Position numbers and translations under genes: made by a program. This document shows positions 33,212-41,721 of a stretch of 64,000 nucleotides of DNA, one piece after another. The notes under the pieces are model-generated. The model saw nothing but the letters and a program-made list of their open reading frames with translations, was not told where the DNA came from and ran no database searches. The stretch's first letter is position 1. Each line of letters opens with the position of its first letter. Source of the stretch: UBA1672 sp051967755 (GTDB taxonomy: Bacteria; Pseudomonadota; Alphaproteobacteria; Micavibrionales; Micavibrionaceae); contig JBQDYD010000003.1 in NCBI GenBank assembly GCA_051967755.1, positions 124,001-188,000 of the forward strand, written 5' to 3'.

Positions 33212-33610
33212 ATGTCCAGAGAATATGCGGATAAGAAAATCAAAGAAGCGCTTCAGTTGTGTGATGGAAATATGACGCGTGCGCGTCAGCAAATTCTGAC
33301 ATTGGCACAAGATGACTTAACGCTTCTATCTGCAATCGTGCAGCCGCATCTGGATGGGATTATCGCCTATCAGGTGGAACGCGTTGCATCAGGACGCGCG
33401 GAATTAGAGAAGCGCCACCCAAATGAACCACTACCTGAGCCGGGCGAGAATTTCGGCATGGATTTGCTCCGCGCTGTGGCTTCATCGGATGTTACGGTGT
33501 TTGGTCAGGATGACACCAGCTTTAATCGTAAACGCAAAACAGCATCAAAACAGCATATTGATGCCATTCATAAAATAGCAGCCAGCACCAGAAACAAGAA
33601 AAACAAGTAA
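33212..33610 (+). CDS. Hypothetical small soluble protein
   Basis: This 132-residue protein starts at the ATG at 33212 (MSREYADKKIKEALQLCDGN). The frame is open further upstream to 33026, but that stretch reads as an AT-rich hydrophobic sequence overlapping the divergent gene's promoter, so it is left out. The helix KIKEALQLCDGNMTRARQQIL is reminiscent of a small DNA-binding helix-turn-helix (Fis-type), which is tentative. The C-terminus is Lys-rich. It precedes the APH-type kinase gene by five bases. Confidence 0.55.
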   Translation: MSREYADKKIKEALQLCDGNMTRARQQILTLAQDDLTLLSAIVQPHLDGIIAYQVERVASGRAELEKRHPNEPLPEPGENFGMDLLRAVASSDVTVFGQDDTSFNRKRKTASKQHIDAIHKIAASTRNKKNK

Positions 33611-33615
33611 GACCT

Positions 33616-34653
33616 ATGCCCGATATTGATCTGGAAAGCCTAAAAAAAGAGATAGGCGCAGATAAATTGGATGCATTGCCTCGCGATGTATCTCCGCGCC
33701 ATTATTTCAGAGCCTATAAAAACGGTAAGCCATCGATAGTAATGGTTTATCCCGATGCAAGTGATGCTGATAGGGCGGAGCTGAGTACGTTTTTAGAAAT
33801 TGGAAGCAGGCTCGCATCCTATGGCATTAAAGTACCTGCGGAGCTTCAATCGAATGCAGATAAAGCCTATGCGGTTTTGGAGGATTTGGGCACGATATCC
33901 TTTGGAGACTGTTTTCGCGGTGATATCATTGATAAGGCGCACTTATATACCCTCGCCACTGATGTTTTAATTCGCCTGCGCGACATCAAGGAGGTCGATC
34001 ATCTTCCTAAATATGCACAGAGCCGCATTTATAAAAACCGCAGGCAGCTTATTGATTACTACATGGCCTTTACAAAGGGGGCGCATCCCGGTGAAGAGGT
34101 GGTGCAGGAGTTCTTATCCATTTGGGATGGTATTGAGAATAGTTTGCCGCCGTGCCCGCACGGGTTTGTACACGGGGATTATCACCTGGAAAACCTGATG
34201 TATGTTGAGCAAGAGCGCGGAACGAAGCAATGCGCTCTGATTGACTATCAAGACGCATTAAACGGGCCGCTTCCTTATGACCTTGTGAACCTGATTGAAG
34301 ATGCGCGTATTGATATACCGCCTGAAACGCATCAGGCGATGATCGCACGATATTGTGATGGCATGAGCGCAGATGAAAAAGACGTGTTTTTGAAATGGTT
34401 CAGAGTTCTCGCCGCTCAGTTTCATGGGCGGGTCATCGGGTTGTTTATTATGCTTGCTGCCGAGCAGGGACGTGATAAATATCTGATTCATATTCCTCGT
34501 CTTCAAAACTACCTAAAGAAATCACTTCAAGATCCGGTCTTGGCGCCGTTAAAAGCATGGTTTGATAAAGTAGGGCTTGATTTAGAGGCGATAAAGGATT
34601 TAGATGGAAATCATATCCGCAAGGCTTTCGAAACAATTCGTATCGATAGTTAG
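33616..34653 (+). CDS. Aminoglycoside phosphotransferase-fold sugar kinase, AmgK-like
   Basis: The 345-residue protein carries the APH kinase motifs. VHGDYHLENLM is the catalytic loop (Asp in HGD), and LIDYQDALNGPLPYDLVNLIED supplies the metal-binding Asp. The pattern DYQDAxxGPxxYDL is typical of AmgK-like enzymes that phosphorylate N-acetylmuramate or N-acetylglucosamine at the anomeric carbon in peptidoglycan recycling. A MurU-type nucleotidyltransferase, the usual partner, is not adjacent. The substrate is therefore inferred from family resemblance only. It follows the small gene at 33212 in the same transcript. Confidence 0.78.
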   Translation: MPDIDLESLKKEIGADKLDALPRDVSPRHYFRAYKNGKPSIVMVYPDASDADRAELSTFLEIGSRLASYGIKVPAELQSNADKAYAVLEDLGTISFGDCFRGDIIDKAHLYTLATDVLIRLRDIKEVDHLPKYAQSRIYKNRRQLIDYYMAFTKGAHPGEEVVQEFLSIWDGIENSLPPCPHGFVHGDYHLENLMYVEQERGTKQCALIDYQDALNGPLPYDLVNLIEDARIDIPPETHQAMIARYCDGMSADEKDVFLKWFRVLAAQFHGRVIGLFIMLAAEQGRDKYLIHIPRLQNYLKKSLQDPVLAPLKAWFDKVGLDLEAIKDLDGNHIRKAFETIRIDS

Positions 34654-34738
34654 GCGGGTATCGAGATTTTTTTAAAATTTAAAAACTGATAGTGGTACAT
34701 AATCGTGTCATTATTATAGACAAATAAGGAGTTATATC

Positions 34739-35959
34739 ATGTCTATCGTTGCAGATCGTTTGAGCCGAATTAAGCCGTCCCCCACAATTGCGGTGACGAA
34801 TAAGGCGAAGGAACTTAAAGCAGCAGGGCGTGATGTGATTGGTTTGGGCGCAGGTGAGCCCGATTTTGATACGCCTGACTTTATCAAAGAAGCTTCATAC
34901 GCAGCGATCAAGCGCGGTGAAACAAAATATACGGCCGTTGACGGTACACCTGAATTAAAAGATGCGATTATCGCCAAATTCAAGCGTGACAATGATCTGG
35001 AATATACAAGAGAGCAGATCAGCGTCGGAACAGGAGGAAAGCAAACGCTTTATAATGCGCTTATGGCGTCTGTGAACCCCGGTGATGAAGTGATTATCCC
35101 TGCACCGTACTGGGTGTCATATCCTGATATGGTTTTATTAGCGGAGGGAACGCCGGTTCCCGTGGCCTGTACAAAGGAAAATAATTTTAAGCTAACGCCA
35201 GAACAGTTAGACGCAGCGATTACGCCTAAGACAAAATGGTTTATTTTCAATTCACCATCAAACCCGACCGGTGGTGCATATACGCATGAGGAGCTTAAAG
35301 CGCTGACGGATGTTCTGTTAAAGCATCCGCATGTCTATATCATGACAGATGATATGTATGAACATCTGGTCTATGACGGTTTTAAATATTGCACCCCTGC
35401 GCAGGTAGAGCCGAAACTTTATGACCGCACATTAACATGTAACGGTGTGTCTAAATCATATGCCATGACAGGGTGGCGCATCGGATATGCCGCGGGTCCG
35501 AAAGAATTGATCAAGGCAATGGCGAAGATTCAAAGCCAGAGTACGTCGAACCCTTCATCTGTATCACAGGCGGCTGCGGTTGCTGCGCTAAACGGAGATC
35601 AATCCTTCCTTGAAGAGCGCAACACAGTGTTTGCAGAGCGCCGTGATATGGTTGTTGATATGCTCAATGATGCAGAAGGTTTAGAATGCCTGAAGCCGGA
35701 AGGCGCGTTTTACGTGTATCCGTCATGCGCGGGGGTTTTGGGTAAGACAACACCTGATGGCAAAGTCATCGAAAGCGATGAAGACTTTGTTACTTATCTG
35801 CTTGAAAGCGAAGGCGTTGCCTGTGTGCAAGGGGCGGCATTCGGTCTGTCACCGCATTTCCGTATTTCTTATGCGACCAGCACGGAAAACCTTAAAGAGG
35901 CGTGTAAGCGCATTCAGAACGCATGCGCCGCATTGAAGGGTGAGGCAAAAGCCGCGTAA
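34739..35959 (+). CDS. aspC: Aspartate aminotransferase (class I, aminotransferase family 1b)
   Basis: This PLP enzyme exchanges amino groups between aspartate and 2-oxoglutarate, and possibly prephenate as in related alphaproteobacterial enzymes. The 406-residue protein has VIGLGAGEPDFDTPDF, the PLP-contacting NSPSNPTGGAY, the Schiff-base Lys in NGVSKSYAMTGWRIGY, and the C-terminal Arg in FRISYATS. AAGGAG lies upstream of the ATG at 34739. It converges with the hydrolase gene, with eight bases between stops. Confidence 0.92.
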   Translation: MSIVADRLSRIKPSPTIAVTNKAKELKAAGRDVIGLGAGEPDFDTPDFIKEASYAAIKRGETKYTAVDGTPELKDAIIAKFKRDNDLEYTREQISVGTGGKQTLYNALMASVNPGDEVIIPAPYWVSYPDMVLLAEGTPVPVACTKENNFKLTPEQLDAAITPKTKWFIFNSPSNPTGGAYTHEELKALTDVLLKHPHVYIMTDDMYEHLVYDGFKYCTPAQVEPKLYDRTLTCNGVSKSYAMTGWRIGYAAGPKELIKAMAKIQSQSTSNPSSVSQAAAVAALNGDQSFLEERNTVFAERRDMVVDMLNDAEGLECLKPEGAFYVYPSCAGVLGKTTPDGKVIESDEDFVTYLLESEGVACVQGAAFGLSPHFRISYATSTENLKEACKRIQNACAALKGEAKAA

Positions 35960-35967
35960 ATTAGGTT

Positions 35968-37053
35968 TTACATTAAATCGTGGTCGGTATGACCTGTGTG
36001 ATGACGCTCTTGTTCTTCAAGGGCGTCTTCTGTTGGAACATTGATTTCCGTCCAGTCATGGGTCATAACACGCATCATCAGTAAGATCGCTTTGCGCGCT
36101 TCTTTTGATTCCAAAAACGGATGGTGGTATGTATCGAATTCGTAAAAGTCTGCATCAAATTCTTTGGCAACACCCATGATGTGGTTCTTAGAGGATACAA
36201 AATCCTTGGAACCGCCAAGCATAACAATCGGAAAGTCTTTTGCTGCATCCGGCGCCCCGTTTTTCTGGATTTTTTCCCAGAGCTTTTCACCTTCCTGATT
36301 AGAATATAAAATCTGCCCGTGCGTTGTTGCAGTATTTTGCGGTGTGATCGGCGACGCAGTCAGCTTTGACTTTTCTTCAAAATCGTCGCGAAGTTCACCT
36401 TTTCCGCCTGTACTAAAAAAATTTCTGACTTTTTCAGTGGCAGGGAACACCCAGTCCAGAGGCGCTTCGCCATAGGCTTGTTTCGCAAAGATTTTGCAAT
36501 AACTGTTGTAAAGCGCATTTAGCACAGGGGTAGAGCGGTAAGGCGAAGAGAAGTGCGGAGCAATTAGAACAGCGCCGGCATAATTGTCATGGATCTCTTG
36601 CGCAAAATCTTCATCAAGCATATTCGCAATGAATGCGCGGCCACCAAGTGAGTGCCCGAAAATGAAATTTGGAATACCTTCTTTTAATCCTTCGGGGGGC
36701 GGCATTTCGGTTAATGCCTGCCGGACAATCTCTTTATTGTCATGTAAATACCCGATATGCGGGCCTGGATCAGGCAGCAAAATTATGTCTACTTCGATGC
36801 CTAAGCGCTGTAATGTTCTGATTTGCGGGGTGTTGTATGTTTCCATGTCGGCTTTGAACCCTGAAAACATGGTGATTTTTGATTGTGGCTCACCAATGGC
36901 GTGTGCGCGGTAACAGCCGACATCAATATCATCGACTTTGTAATCGATGAATTCCCAGTTTTTGGGAACATCTTCAGGCTTTGGCCGTTTCAGCATATAA
37001 ATAGGAAGCTTCTCGGGCGCTGTGTCATCAAGATGGGTCGATTTATCCTCCAT
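35968..37053 (-). CDS. Alpha/beta hydrolase (lysophospholipase-like)
   Basis: The 361-residue protein has an alpha/beta-hydrolase core. The nucleophile elbow is GHSLGG in FIFGHSLGGRAF (near residue 135), the acid is probably the Asp in LGGSKDFVSSKN, and the His lies in TYHHPFLESKEA. Residues 1-60 and the last 25 (ending with HHTGHTDHDLM) are variable. The likely substrates are lysophospholipids or monoacylglycerols, as in PldB-type enzymes. There is no signal peptide, so it is cytoplasmic. Confidence 0.78.
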   Translation of the reverse strand: MEDKSTHLDDTAPEKLPIYMLKRPKPEDVPKNWEFIDYKVDDIDVGCYRAHAIGEPQSKITMFSGFKADMETYNTPQIRTLQRLGIEVDIILLPDPGPHIGYLHDNKEIVRQALTEMPPPEGLKEGIPNFIFGHSLGGRAFIANMLDEDFAQEIHDNYAGAVLIAPHFSSPYRSTPVLNALYNSYCKIFAKQAYGEAPLDWVFPATEKVRNFFSTGGKGELRDDFEEKSKLTASPITPQNTATTHGQILYSNQEGEKLWEKIQKNGAPDAAKDFPIVMLGGSKDFVSSKNHIMGVAKEFDADFYEFDTYHHPFLESKEARKAILLMMRVMTHDWTEINVPTEDALEEQERHHTGHTDHDLM

Positions 37054-37210
37054 CAGGTGGCTTTTTTCGCTGCCTGATTTAAAGAATCCCAGTATGCTTT
37101 TTGCATTGAATGCTCGAGAGTGTGCTATTTTACGCGTCCCACTTTATTTATTATCTTTTTATAATATTAATGTATCACAGAATGATGCGAAGAATAAAGC
37201 TGTGGTGCAC

Positions 37211-37238
37211 AAAAAAGAAAACCGGACCATAGGTCCGG
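37211..37238 (-). terminator. Strong rho-independent terminator (minus strand)
   Basis: CCGGACC (37222-37228) pairs with GGTCCGG (37232-37238) around a three-base loop. On the minus strand it is followed by TTTTCTTTTTT (37211-37221). It ends transcription coming from the lysR side. Confidence 0.85.
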
Positions 37239-37305
37239 CGAGTTGAACAGGGAGGTTTTACGTCTAAGAGACGAGGGGTTGGAAAGTTCCGAACCCGGAC
37301 ATGAT
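37211..37305 (-). ncRNA. Candidate small RNA ending in a strong terminator
   Basis: Read on the minus strand, three hairpins follow one another. The first (37276-37296) is a GGGTT/AACCC stem extended by GGA/TCC with a bulge. The second (37261-37273) is CGTCT-AAG-AGACG, as read on the plus strand. The third is the terminator at 37222-37238. Between the second and third lies an unpaired CCTCCCTG (37248-37255), an anti-Shine-Dalgarno-like motif common in alphaproteobacterial trans-acting sRNAs. The 5' end is not defined. It could be an independent transcript or come from the 3' UTR of the lysR gene. Confidence 0.5.
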
Positions 37306-37441
37306 CATTATTAATAATCATATAATACTAATATACGAGAGGGAGCCTTAGCACAAACGCGAAAACAGTATATGGGGTATGCGTTTTTTGCATATACTAT
37401 GCTTTAGTGGTATGCATCCTGCGAATAACTTTTTTTCATAT

Positions 37442-38338
37442 TTATATTTTGTTTTCTTCCTGTTTAATGAAATCAAACAAGAATTCTCGTAACACTTTGA
37501 TTCTTTGTGAATTTCTACGCTCTTGAGGGTACACGAAATACATATCAACGCTTGGGATTTTAATTTCAGGGCAGATGATTTCCAAATCAGGGTCTTGGTG
37601 GATAATGTAATTAGGGAGCACAGAAATCCCGCCGCCGCTTTTGATTGCGCTGTATCTGGTGTGCATTGAATTAATTAAAACAACGTTTGGGTTATTTATG
37701 ATATCGATTCCCAGCTTATTGAAAACCCAGTTTGGTTTTGTGAACGGGGTGTGTGTGTTAAGCGGATACCCAATCATCAGGTGATGGGAGAAGTCGGTCT
37801 TCTTTTTTGGGCGGCCGTGTTTTTTGATGTACTCTTTTGATGCGCAAAGCGATAGGCCAATGGTGGTCATGTGGCGCTCAATCAGGTCACTATGCTCCGC
37901 TTTCTGAAGCCTTATCGCAACGTCTGCTTGCCTTTGGCTAAGATTGTAAACGCGGTCATCCAAAAGCATCGTAAGGCCGATTTTAGGAAATTCCTTTTTA
38001 AATCGGGCGATTTGCGGCGCTAATAAAGTAGAGGCTAAAAACTCCACAGTTGTCATGGTGAGGGGGCCGGCCGGCAGGTTTCGTGAATCACTAAGTTGGA
38101 TTTGAACCTGTTTTAACCGGTCAGATACATCGCACGCAGTTTGGAATAATATCTCTCCTTGTTCGGTTAATATCAGGCCGCGTGCATGGCGGTGGAATAG
38201 GGGCATGCCTACTTCCTGCTCAAGTGCGCTTATCTGTCTTGATATGGCAGATTGGCTGAGGTTTAGTGTTTCACCTGCATGTGTGAAACTTCCGGCCTCG
38301 GCAACAGACTTAAAAATTTTGAGCTTATCCCAGTCCAA
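37442..38338 (-). CDS. LysR-family transcriptional regulator
   Basis: The 298-residue protein has the LysR winged helix at residues 1-60 (VAEAGSFTHAGETLNLSQSAISRQISALEQEVG) and an effector domain beginning near residue 90 (LTMTTVEFLASTLLAP). LysR proteins are usually tetrameric and act on nearby genes in response to a small molecule. It lies 44 bases downstream of trxB on the same strand, so it may share that transcript. Its target is unknown. The structured RNA region begins about 150 bases beyond its stop. Confidence 0.9.
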   Translation of the reverse strand: MDWDKLKIFKSVAEAGSFTHAGETLNLSQSAISRQISALEQEVGMPLFHRHARGLILTEQGEILFQTACDVSDRLKQVQIQLSDSRNLPAGPLTMTTVEFLASTLLAPQIARFKKEFPKIGLTMLLDDRVYNLSQRQADVAIRLQKAEHSDLIERHMTTIGLSLCASKEYIKKHGRPKKKTDFSHHLMIGYPLNTHTPFTKPNWVFNKLGIDIINNPNVVLINSMHTRYSAIKSGGGISVLPNYIIHQDPDLEIICPEIKIPSVDMYFVYPQERRNSQRIKVLREFLFDFIKQEENKI

Positions 38339-38382
38339 TTACCGCTCCTTTAGGGGGTAGGTTTATACGTTTGCACAACAGG

Positions 38383-39363
38383 TTATTCTGCTGCGTGTTG
38401 CTGCGCCGTGTCTTGATCCGTCGCGTCACTTTGTGCGGCCAAGAACCGATCAGCTTCTAATGCGGCCATACAGCCCATACCTGCTGCAGTTACTGCTTGT
38501 CGATAGACATGGTCTGCAACATCGCCCGCACCATATACACCGTCAATTGATGTGGCAGTGGAGTCGGGTTTGGTAATGAGGTATTTGCTGTCGTCCATTT
38601 CAAGTTTATCAACGAAGAGCTCGGTCGCAGGGTCATGACCGATGGCAATAAACAAGCCATCCATCTCTAATTCCTGTGTTTCAGATGTCTTGGTGTTCTT
38701 AACTTTAACGCCTGTCATGCCACTGTCATCGCCGAGGACTTCTTCAACTTCGTGATCCCATAACATTTCGATTTTTTCATTTTCGAAGAGGCGCTTTTGC
38801 ATGATTTTTTCCGCACGCAATTCATCGCGTCTGTGTATCAGTGTTACTTTTTTACAAAAGTTTGTAAGGAACAGAGCTTCTTCCACGGCGGTGTTTCCGC
38901 CGCCTACAACGGCAACATTTTTATCGCGGAAGAAAAACCCGTCGCATGTTGCGCAAGCGGATACGCCGCGGCCTTTAAACTTTTCTTCTGATTCAATGCC
39001 CAGCCAGCGAGCCTTTGCGCCTGTTGCAATAACCAGAGTATCTCCCGTATAGGTGTCATCACCGCTTCCTGTCGCAGTGAAGGGGCGTTTGGACAGATCA
39101 ACATCCATAATATAGTCGTTAATCAGCTCAGTGCCGACATGCTCTGCCTGGGCACGCATTTGCTCCATCAGCCACGGGCCTTCAATAGGGTCAGCAAAGC
39201 CGGGGTAATTCTCAACCTCTGTTGTGATCATAAGCTGACCGCCCGGTTCCATGCCCGTCACAAGGATTGGTTTCAGACCTGCACGCGCCGCATAAATTGC
39301 CGCTGTGTATCCTGCGGGGCCTGACCCGATAATGAGAACTTTTGTGTGTTTTGATGTCGTCAT
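38383..39363 (-). CDS. trxB: Thioredoxin reductase
   Basis: TrxB passes electrons from NADPH through FAD and a redox-active disulfide to thioredoxin. The 326-residue protein has the FAD-binding IIGSGPAGYTAAIYAARAG, the active-site pair in ACATCDGFF (Cys-Ala-Thr-Cys), the NADPH-binding VVGGGNTAVEEALFL, and the late FAD motif GVYGAGDVADH. It has a short Gln/His/Ala-rich C-terminal tail. It sits between an ELM1-type gene and lysR on the minus strand, and its neighbour across the ELM1 gene is an Lrp-type regulator. Confidence 0.95.
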   Translation of the reverse strand: MTTSKHTKVLIIGSGPAGYTAAIYAARAGLKPILVTGMEPGGQLMITTEVENYPGFADPIEGPWLMEQMRAQAEHVGTELINDYIMDVDLSKRPFTATGSGDDTYTGDTLVIATGAKARWLGIESEEKFKGRGVSACATCDGFFFRDKNVAVVGGGNTAVEEALFLTNFCKKVTLIHRRDELRAEKIMQKRLFENEKIEMLWDHEVEEVLGDDSGMTGVKVKNTKTSETQELEMDGLFIAIGHDPATELFVDKLEMDDSKYLITKPDSTATSIDGVYGAGDVADHVYRQAVTAAGMGCMAALEADRFLAAQSDATDQDTAQQHAAE

Positions 39364-39397
39364 AATTTTACCGCCTTATTCTTGACAAACATATTAG

Positions 39398-40357
39398 TCA
39401 ATTAGCGCCCTTAGTAAAGTCTTTCAGGCGTTTTTTGATTTCATTTGAAACCATTTGTGAATCATTCAGCGGTTTATATGAAAAAGTTTCAAGCGTTCCT
39501 TTGAATTTTTTTAAGGCGCCATATTCTATTAAATTGTGGTGGAATTGTTCTATGCGGCGGGCTCCGCCCTCAAGTGCGACCATGTAAACAGGCTTACCGG
39601 TTGTGCAACTTTCTGAAATCATCGATGCACTATCGGCTGTTACAAGAATATAATCTGCCCATGCTAAAAGTCCGAAATAGGGGTTGTTTCCTTCACCATC
39701 CCAGAAAAAGTTCCCCGGTTTTTTTAGCCCCGATTCGAGAATAGCTTGATTTTCTTTGCCTGTACGGCGCGAACAGGTGATCATCAGGCTTGCGTCGATA
39801 TTGTTAAGCTGCTCTACGAGGGTGCGCGTTGTTTGTTCTGTCATATTATATGCTTTACTTGAACCGCCAATGAGAACGGCAACGCGTGGCTGTTTTAAAT
39901 CCCCCAGATGCGGGAAGTCTTTCTTGGCTTGCTCCAGAATGTCATTTGTTATTTTGTTCGGTGCCCCGTTTGTGACAATCACATTACCCCCGCGCAGCGG
40001 GTCATGAGCGGGCACTGCGACAAGGTCAAAATGTTTTGGCGCGATACGAGGGTCTTGGATTTGAACAGTAAAGGTTTTTCCCTGGCTCATTTTTTTGATG
40101 TATTTTGACGCGGCGATGCTTTTACGACCACTCGCGATCAGAATTTCCGGCCATGGGGGATGCAACGCAGGCGTGAAGCTTTTTTCTGTTTCAAATCCTA
40201 TAAATGGAGATAGACTCTTCCATGGTTGTATCAGTGAAATGCGTTTCACCTCATACGGAATGTTCAAAGCATCGGCAACACCGATACATTGATTTTCGGT
40301 TCCTGCTATACCCTCTGTAATCACCCAGCATGACGGGCTTTTTGGCTGTTTAATCAT
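39398..40357 (-). CDS. ELM1-like (mitochondrial fission ELM1 family) protein
   Basis: The 319-residue protein matches the bacterial ELM1/DUF1022 family, whose plant members act in mitochondrial fission. WVITEGIAGTENQCIGVADAL is the N-terminal signature. TVQIQDPRI, PAHDPL, and the glycosyltransferase-like end LVTADSASMISESCTTGKPVYM are also present. The fold is predicted to be of the GT-B type. The bacterial function is unknown; a nucleotide-sugar role is possible. It lies 34 bases upstream of trxB on the minus strand and is divergent from the Lrp-type gene. Confidence 0.85.
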   Translation of the reverse strand: MIKQPKSPSCWVITEGIAGTENQCIGVADALNIPYEVKRISLIQPWKSLSPFIGFETEKSFTPALHPPWPEILIASGRKSIAASKYIKKMSQGKTFTVQIQDPRIAPKHFDLVAVPAHDPLRGGNVIVTNGAPNKITNDILEQAKKDFPHLGDLKQPRVAVLIGGSSKAYNMTEQTTRTLVEQLNNIDASLMITCSRRTGKENQAILESGLKKPGNFFWDGEGNNPYFGLLAWADYILVTADSASMISESCTTGKPVYMVALEGGARRIEQFHHNLIEYGALKKFKGTLETFSYKPLNDSQMVSNEIKKRLKDFTKGAN

Positions 40358-40483
40358 CGCGAACTCTATTCTGGAAGCGGCTTTTTTTTAAATTAACACT
40401 TGCTAATCTTCGAGTGCATCCTTATACAAATCTATCTAAAATAAAAAACCGTTCAATACTAAAACTTAAGGTTATAAAGAGTA

Positions 40484-40954
40484 ATGCCCCGTTCTCGTCT
40501 GGATAAAATAGATAAAAACATATTAAAAAGATTACAGGAAGACGGTCGCGTCACAAATGTAGAATTAGCGAAGTCAGTAGGAATATCTGCCCCTCCGTGT
40601 CTGCGTCGTGTGCGTGTTCTTCAAGATGCAGGTTATATCAAGGGATATTTCGCAAAGGTTGACCCGGCTAAGCTAGGGTATGGCGTGCATGTCTTCGCTA
40701 TGGTTAAGTTAAAAAGCCAGGCTGAAAAAGATCTTGAGGCATTTGAGAAATATATTGCTGAGCTTCCGATGGTACGTGAGTGCCACATGCTTGCGGGGGA
40801 TAGTGACTTTGTTCTAAAGATTGTTGCGAAAAGTTGGGATGCGTATCAAGAGTTTCATACAGGCCAGTTAACTACGGCTCCAAATGTAGAAACAGTGAAG
40901 TCTTCTCTATCAATTCGTTCAACGAAAAGTCTTCCCGGAATTCCTATTGAATAA
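40484..40954 (+). CDS. Lrp/AsnC-family transcriptional regulator
   Basis: The 156-residue protein has the AsnC-type helix-turn-helix (KNILKRLQEDGRVTNVELAKSVGISAPPCLRRVRVL, residues about 8-43) and the RAM effector domain with HMLAGDSDFVLKIV. This is the typical alphaproteobacterial Lrp near trxB, here separated from trxB by the ELM1-type gene. It probably responds to an amino acid and may act on itself. The start ATG at 40484 follows a purine-rich AAAGAG. Confidence 0.92.
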   Translation: MPRSRLDKIDKNILKRLQEDGRVTNVELAKSVGISAPPCLRRVRVLQDAGYIKGYFAKVDPAKLGYGVHVFAMVKLKSQAEKDLEAFEKYIAELPMVRECHMLAGDSDFVLKIVAKSWDAYQEFHTGQLTTAPNVETVKSSLSIRSTKSLPGIPIE

Positions 40955-40956
40955 GA

Positions 40957-41721
40957 TTACTCTTCTTCGCGCTTGAATTTGCTGTGCTTTAAGAAGAAGA
41001 GCGCTTGATCCATCACATCCGGATTAAACATCATAAATGAATGTGTGGCCGACATCACAATGTGATCGGCCATGCCGTCTATCTTTGTGCGCTCCACAGG
41101 GACAATGCCGTCATGTTCGCCGTTTAAAACCCAAGGGGCAAGCGGGTTGATTGACAGATTTCCTGCGATCACACCAAGCGGGTAGGTGATGTCGCCGTCA
41201 ATATGGGGGTATTTCGTCGTTAATTGCTGTCCTGCAGGGCCAAAAACCGTTTTGAAAATCGGTGCCAGAACCTTTGTTTCCGTTAACCAGTCGGCAAATT
41301 CACTGCCTGTGTTGGGTGGGCCAAGCATAACAACCTTGCCAAGATGTTTGGGCTTTTTTCGCGCAATGTAGTAACGGGTGATCAGTCCGCCCATAGAGTG
41401 AGTTACGAAATTGAGCGTGATATCCTCGTGATAATCAGGAGAGTTGATGATTTTTTCATGAACAAAATCGCTGAGCTCTTCCAGGTTTTGTTCGCGGGAG
41501 GGGTATAGAATGTTAAGAGAGGCATAACCGTTTTTTGCAAAATGACTGCTCATAAAATGCATGTCTAATTTGCTACGCAATATACCATGCAATAACACAA
41601 CCATTTCTTTCGGTTGTTCTTCACTCATATCCAAAGCCTTTTTATTGTTGATCGAACTGCAAGAGCCTAAGAATAATGCCCATAAGAGCATAAATAAGGC
41701 AATAGTTTTTCTATGCGGCAT
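40957..41721 (-). CDS. Lipoprotein alpha/beta hydrolase (lipase-like)
   Basis: The 254-residue protein begins with a lipoprotein signal whose lipobox is LGSC (Cys21), so it is probably membrane-anchored on the periplasmic side. The hydrolase core has VVLLHGILRS, the nucleophile elbow THSMGG (Ser in HSMGG), the acid in GEHDGIVPVE and the His in ATHSFMMF. It is likely an esterase or lipase of unknown substrate. Its first 11 bases overlap the end of trmFO, which indicates co-transcription. Confidence 0.82.
   Translation of the reverse strand: MPHRKTIALFMLLWALFLGSCSSINNKKALDMSEEQPKEMVVLLHGILRSKLDMHFMSSHFAKNGYASLNILYPSREQNLEELSDFVHEKIINSPDYHEDITLNFVTHSMGGLITRYYIARKKPKHLGKVVMLGPPNTGSEFADWLTETKVLAPIFKTVFGPAGQQLTTKYPHIDGDITYPLGVIAGNLSINPLAPWVLNGEHDGIVPVERTKIDGMADHIVMSATHSFMMFNPDVMDQALFFLKHSKFKREEE

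Larger units (their letters stand above)
37054..37441. other. 388-base gene-free region with structured RNA signals
   Basis: This is the only gap over 300 bases. It holds an AT-rich segment upstream of the hydrolase gene, and a strong minus-strand terminator at 37211-37238 preceded by two further hairpins (see the ncRNA entry). An AT-rich stretch at 37301-37336 follows. Near 37375-37415 there are several TATGC-type motifs (GGTATGCG, GCATATACTATGC, GGTATGCAT) downstream of the lysR stop. No protein gene is supported. Confidence 0.6.
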
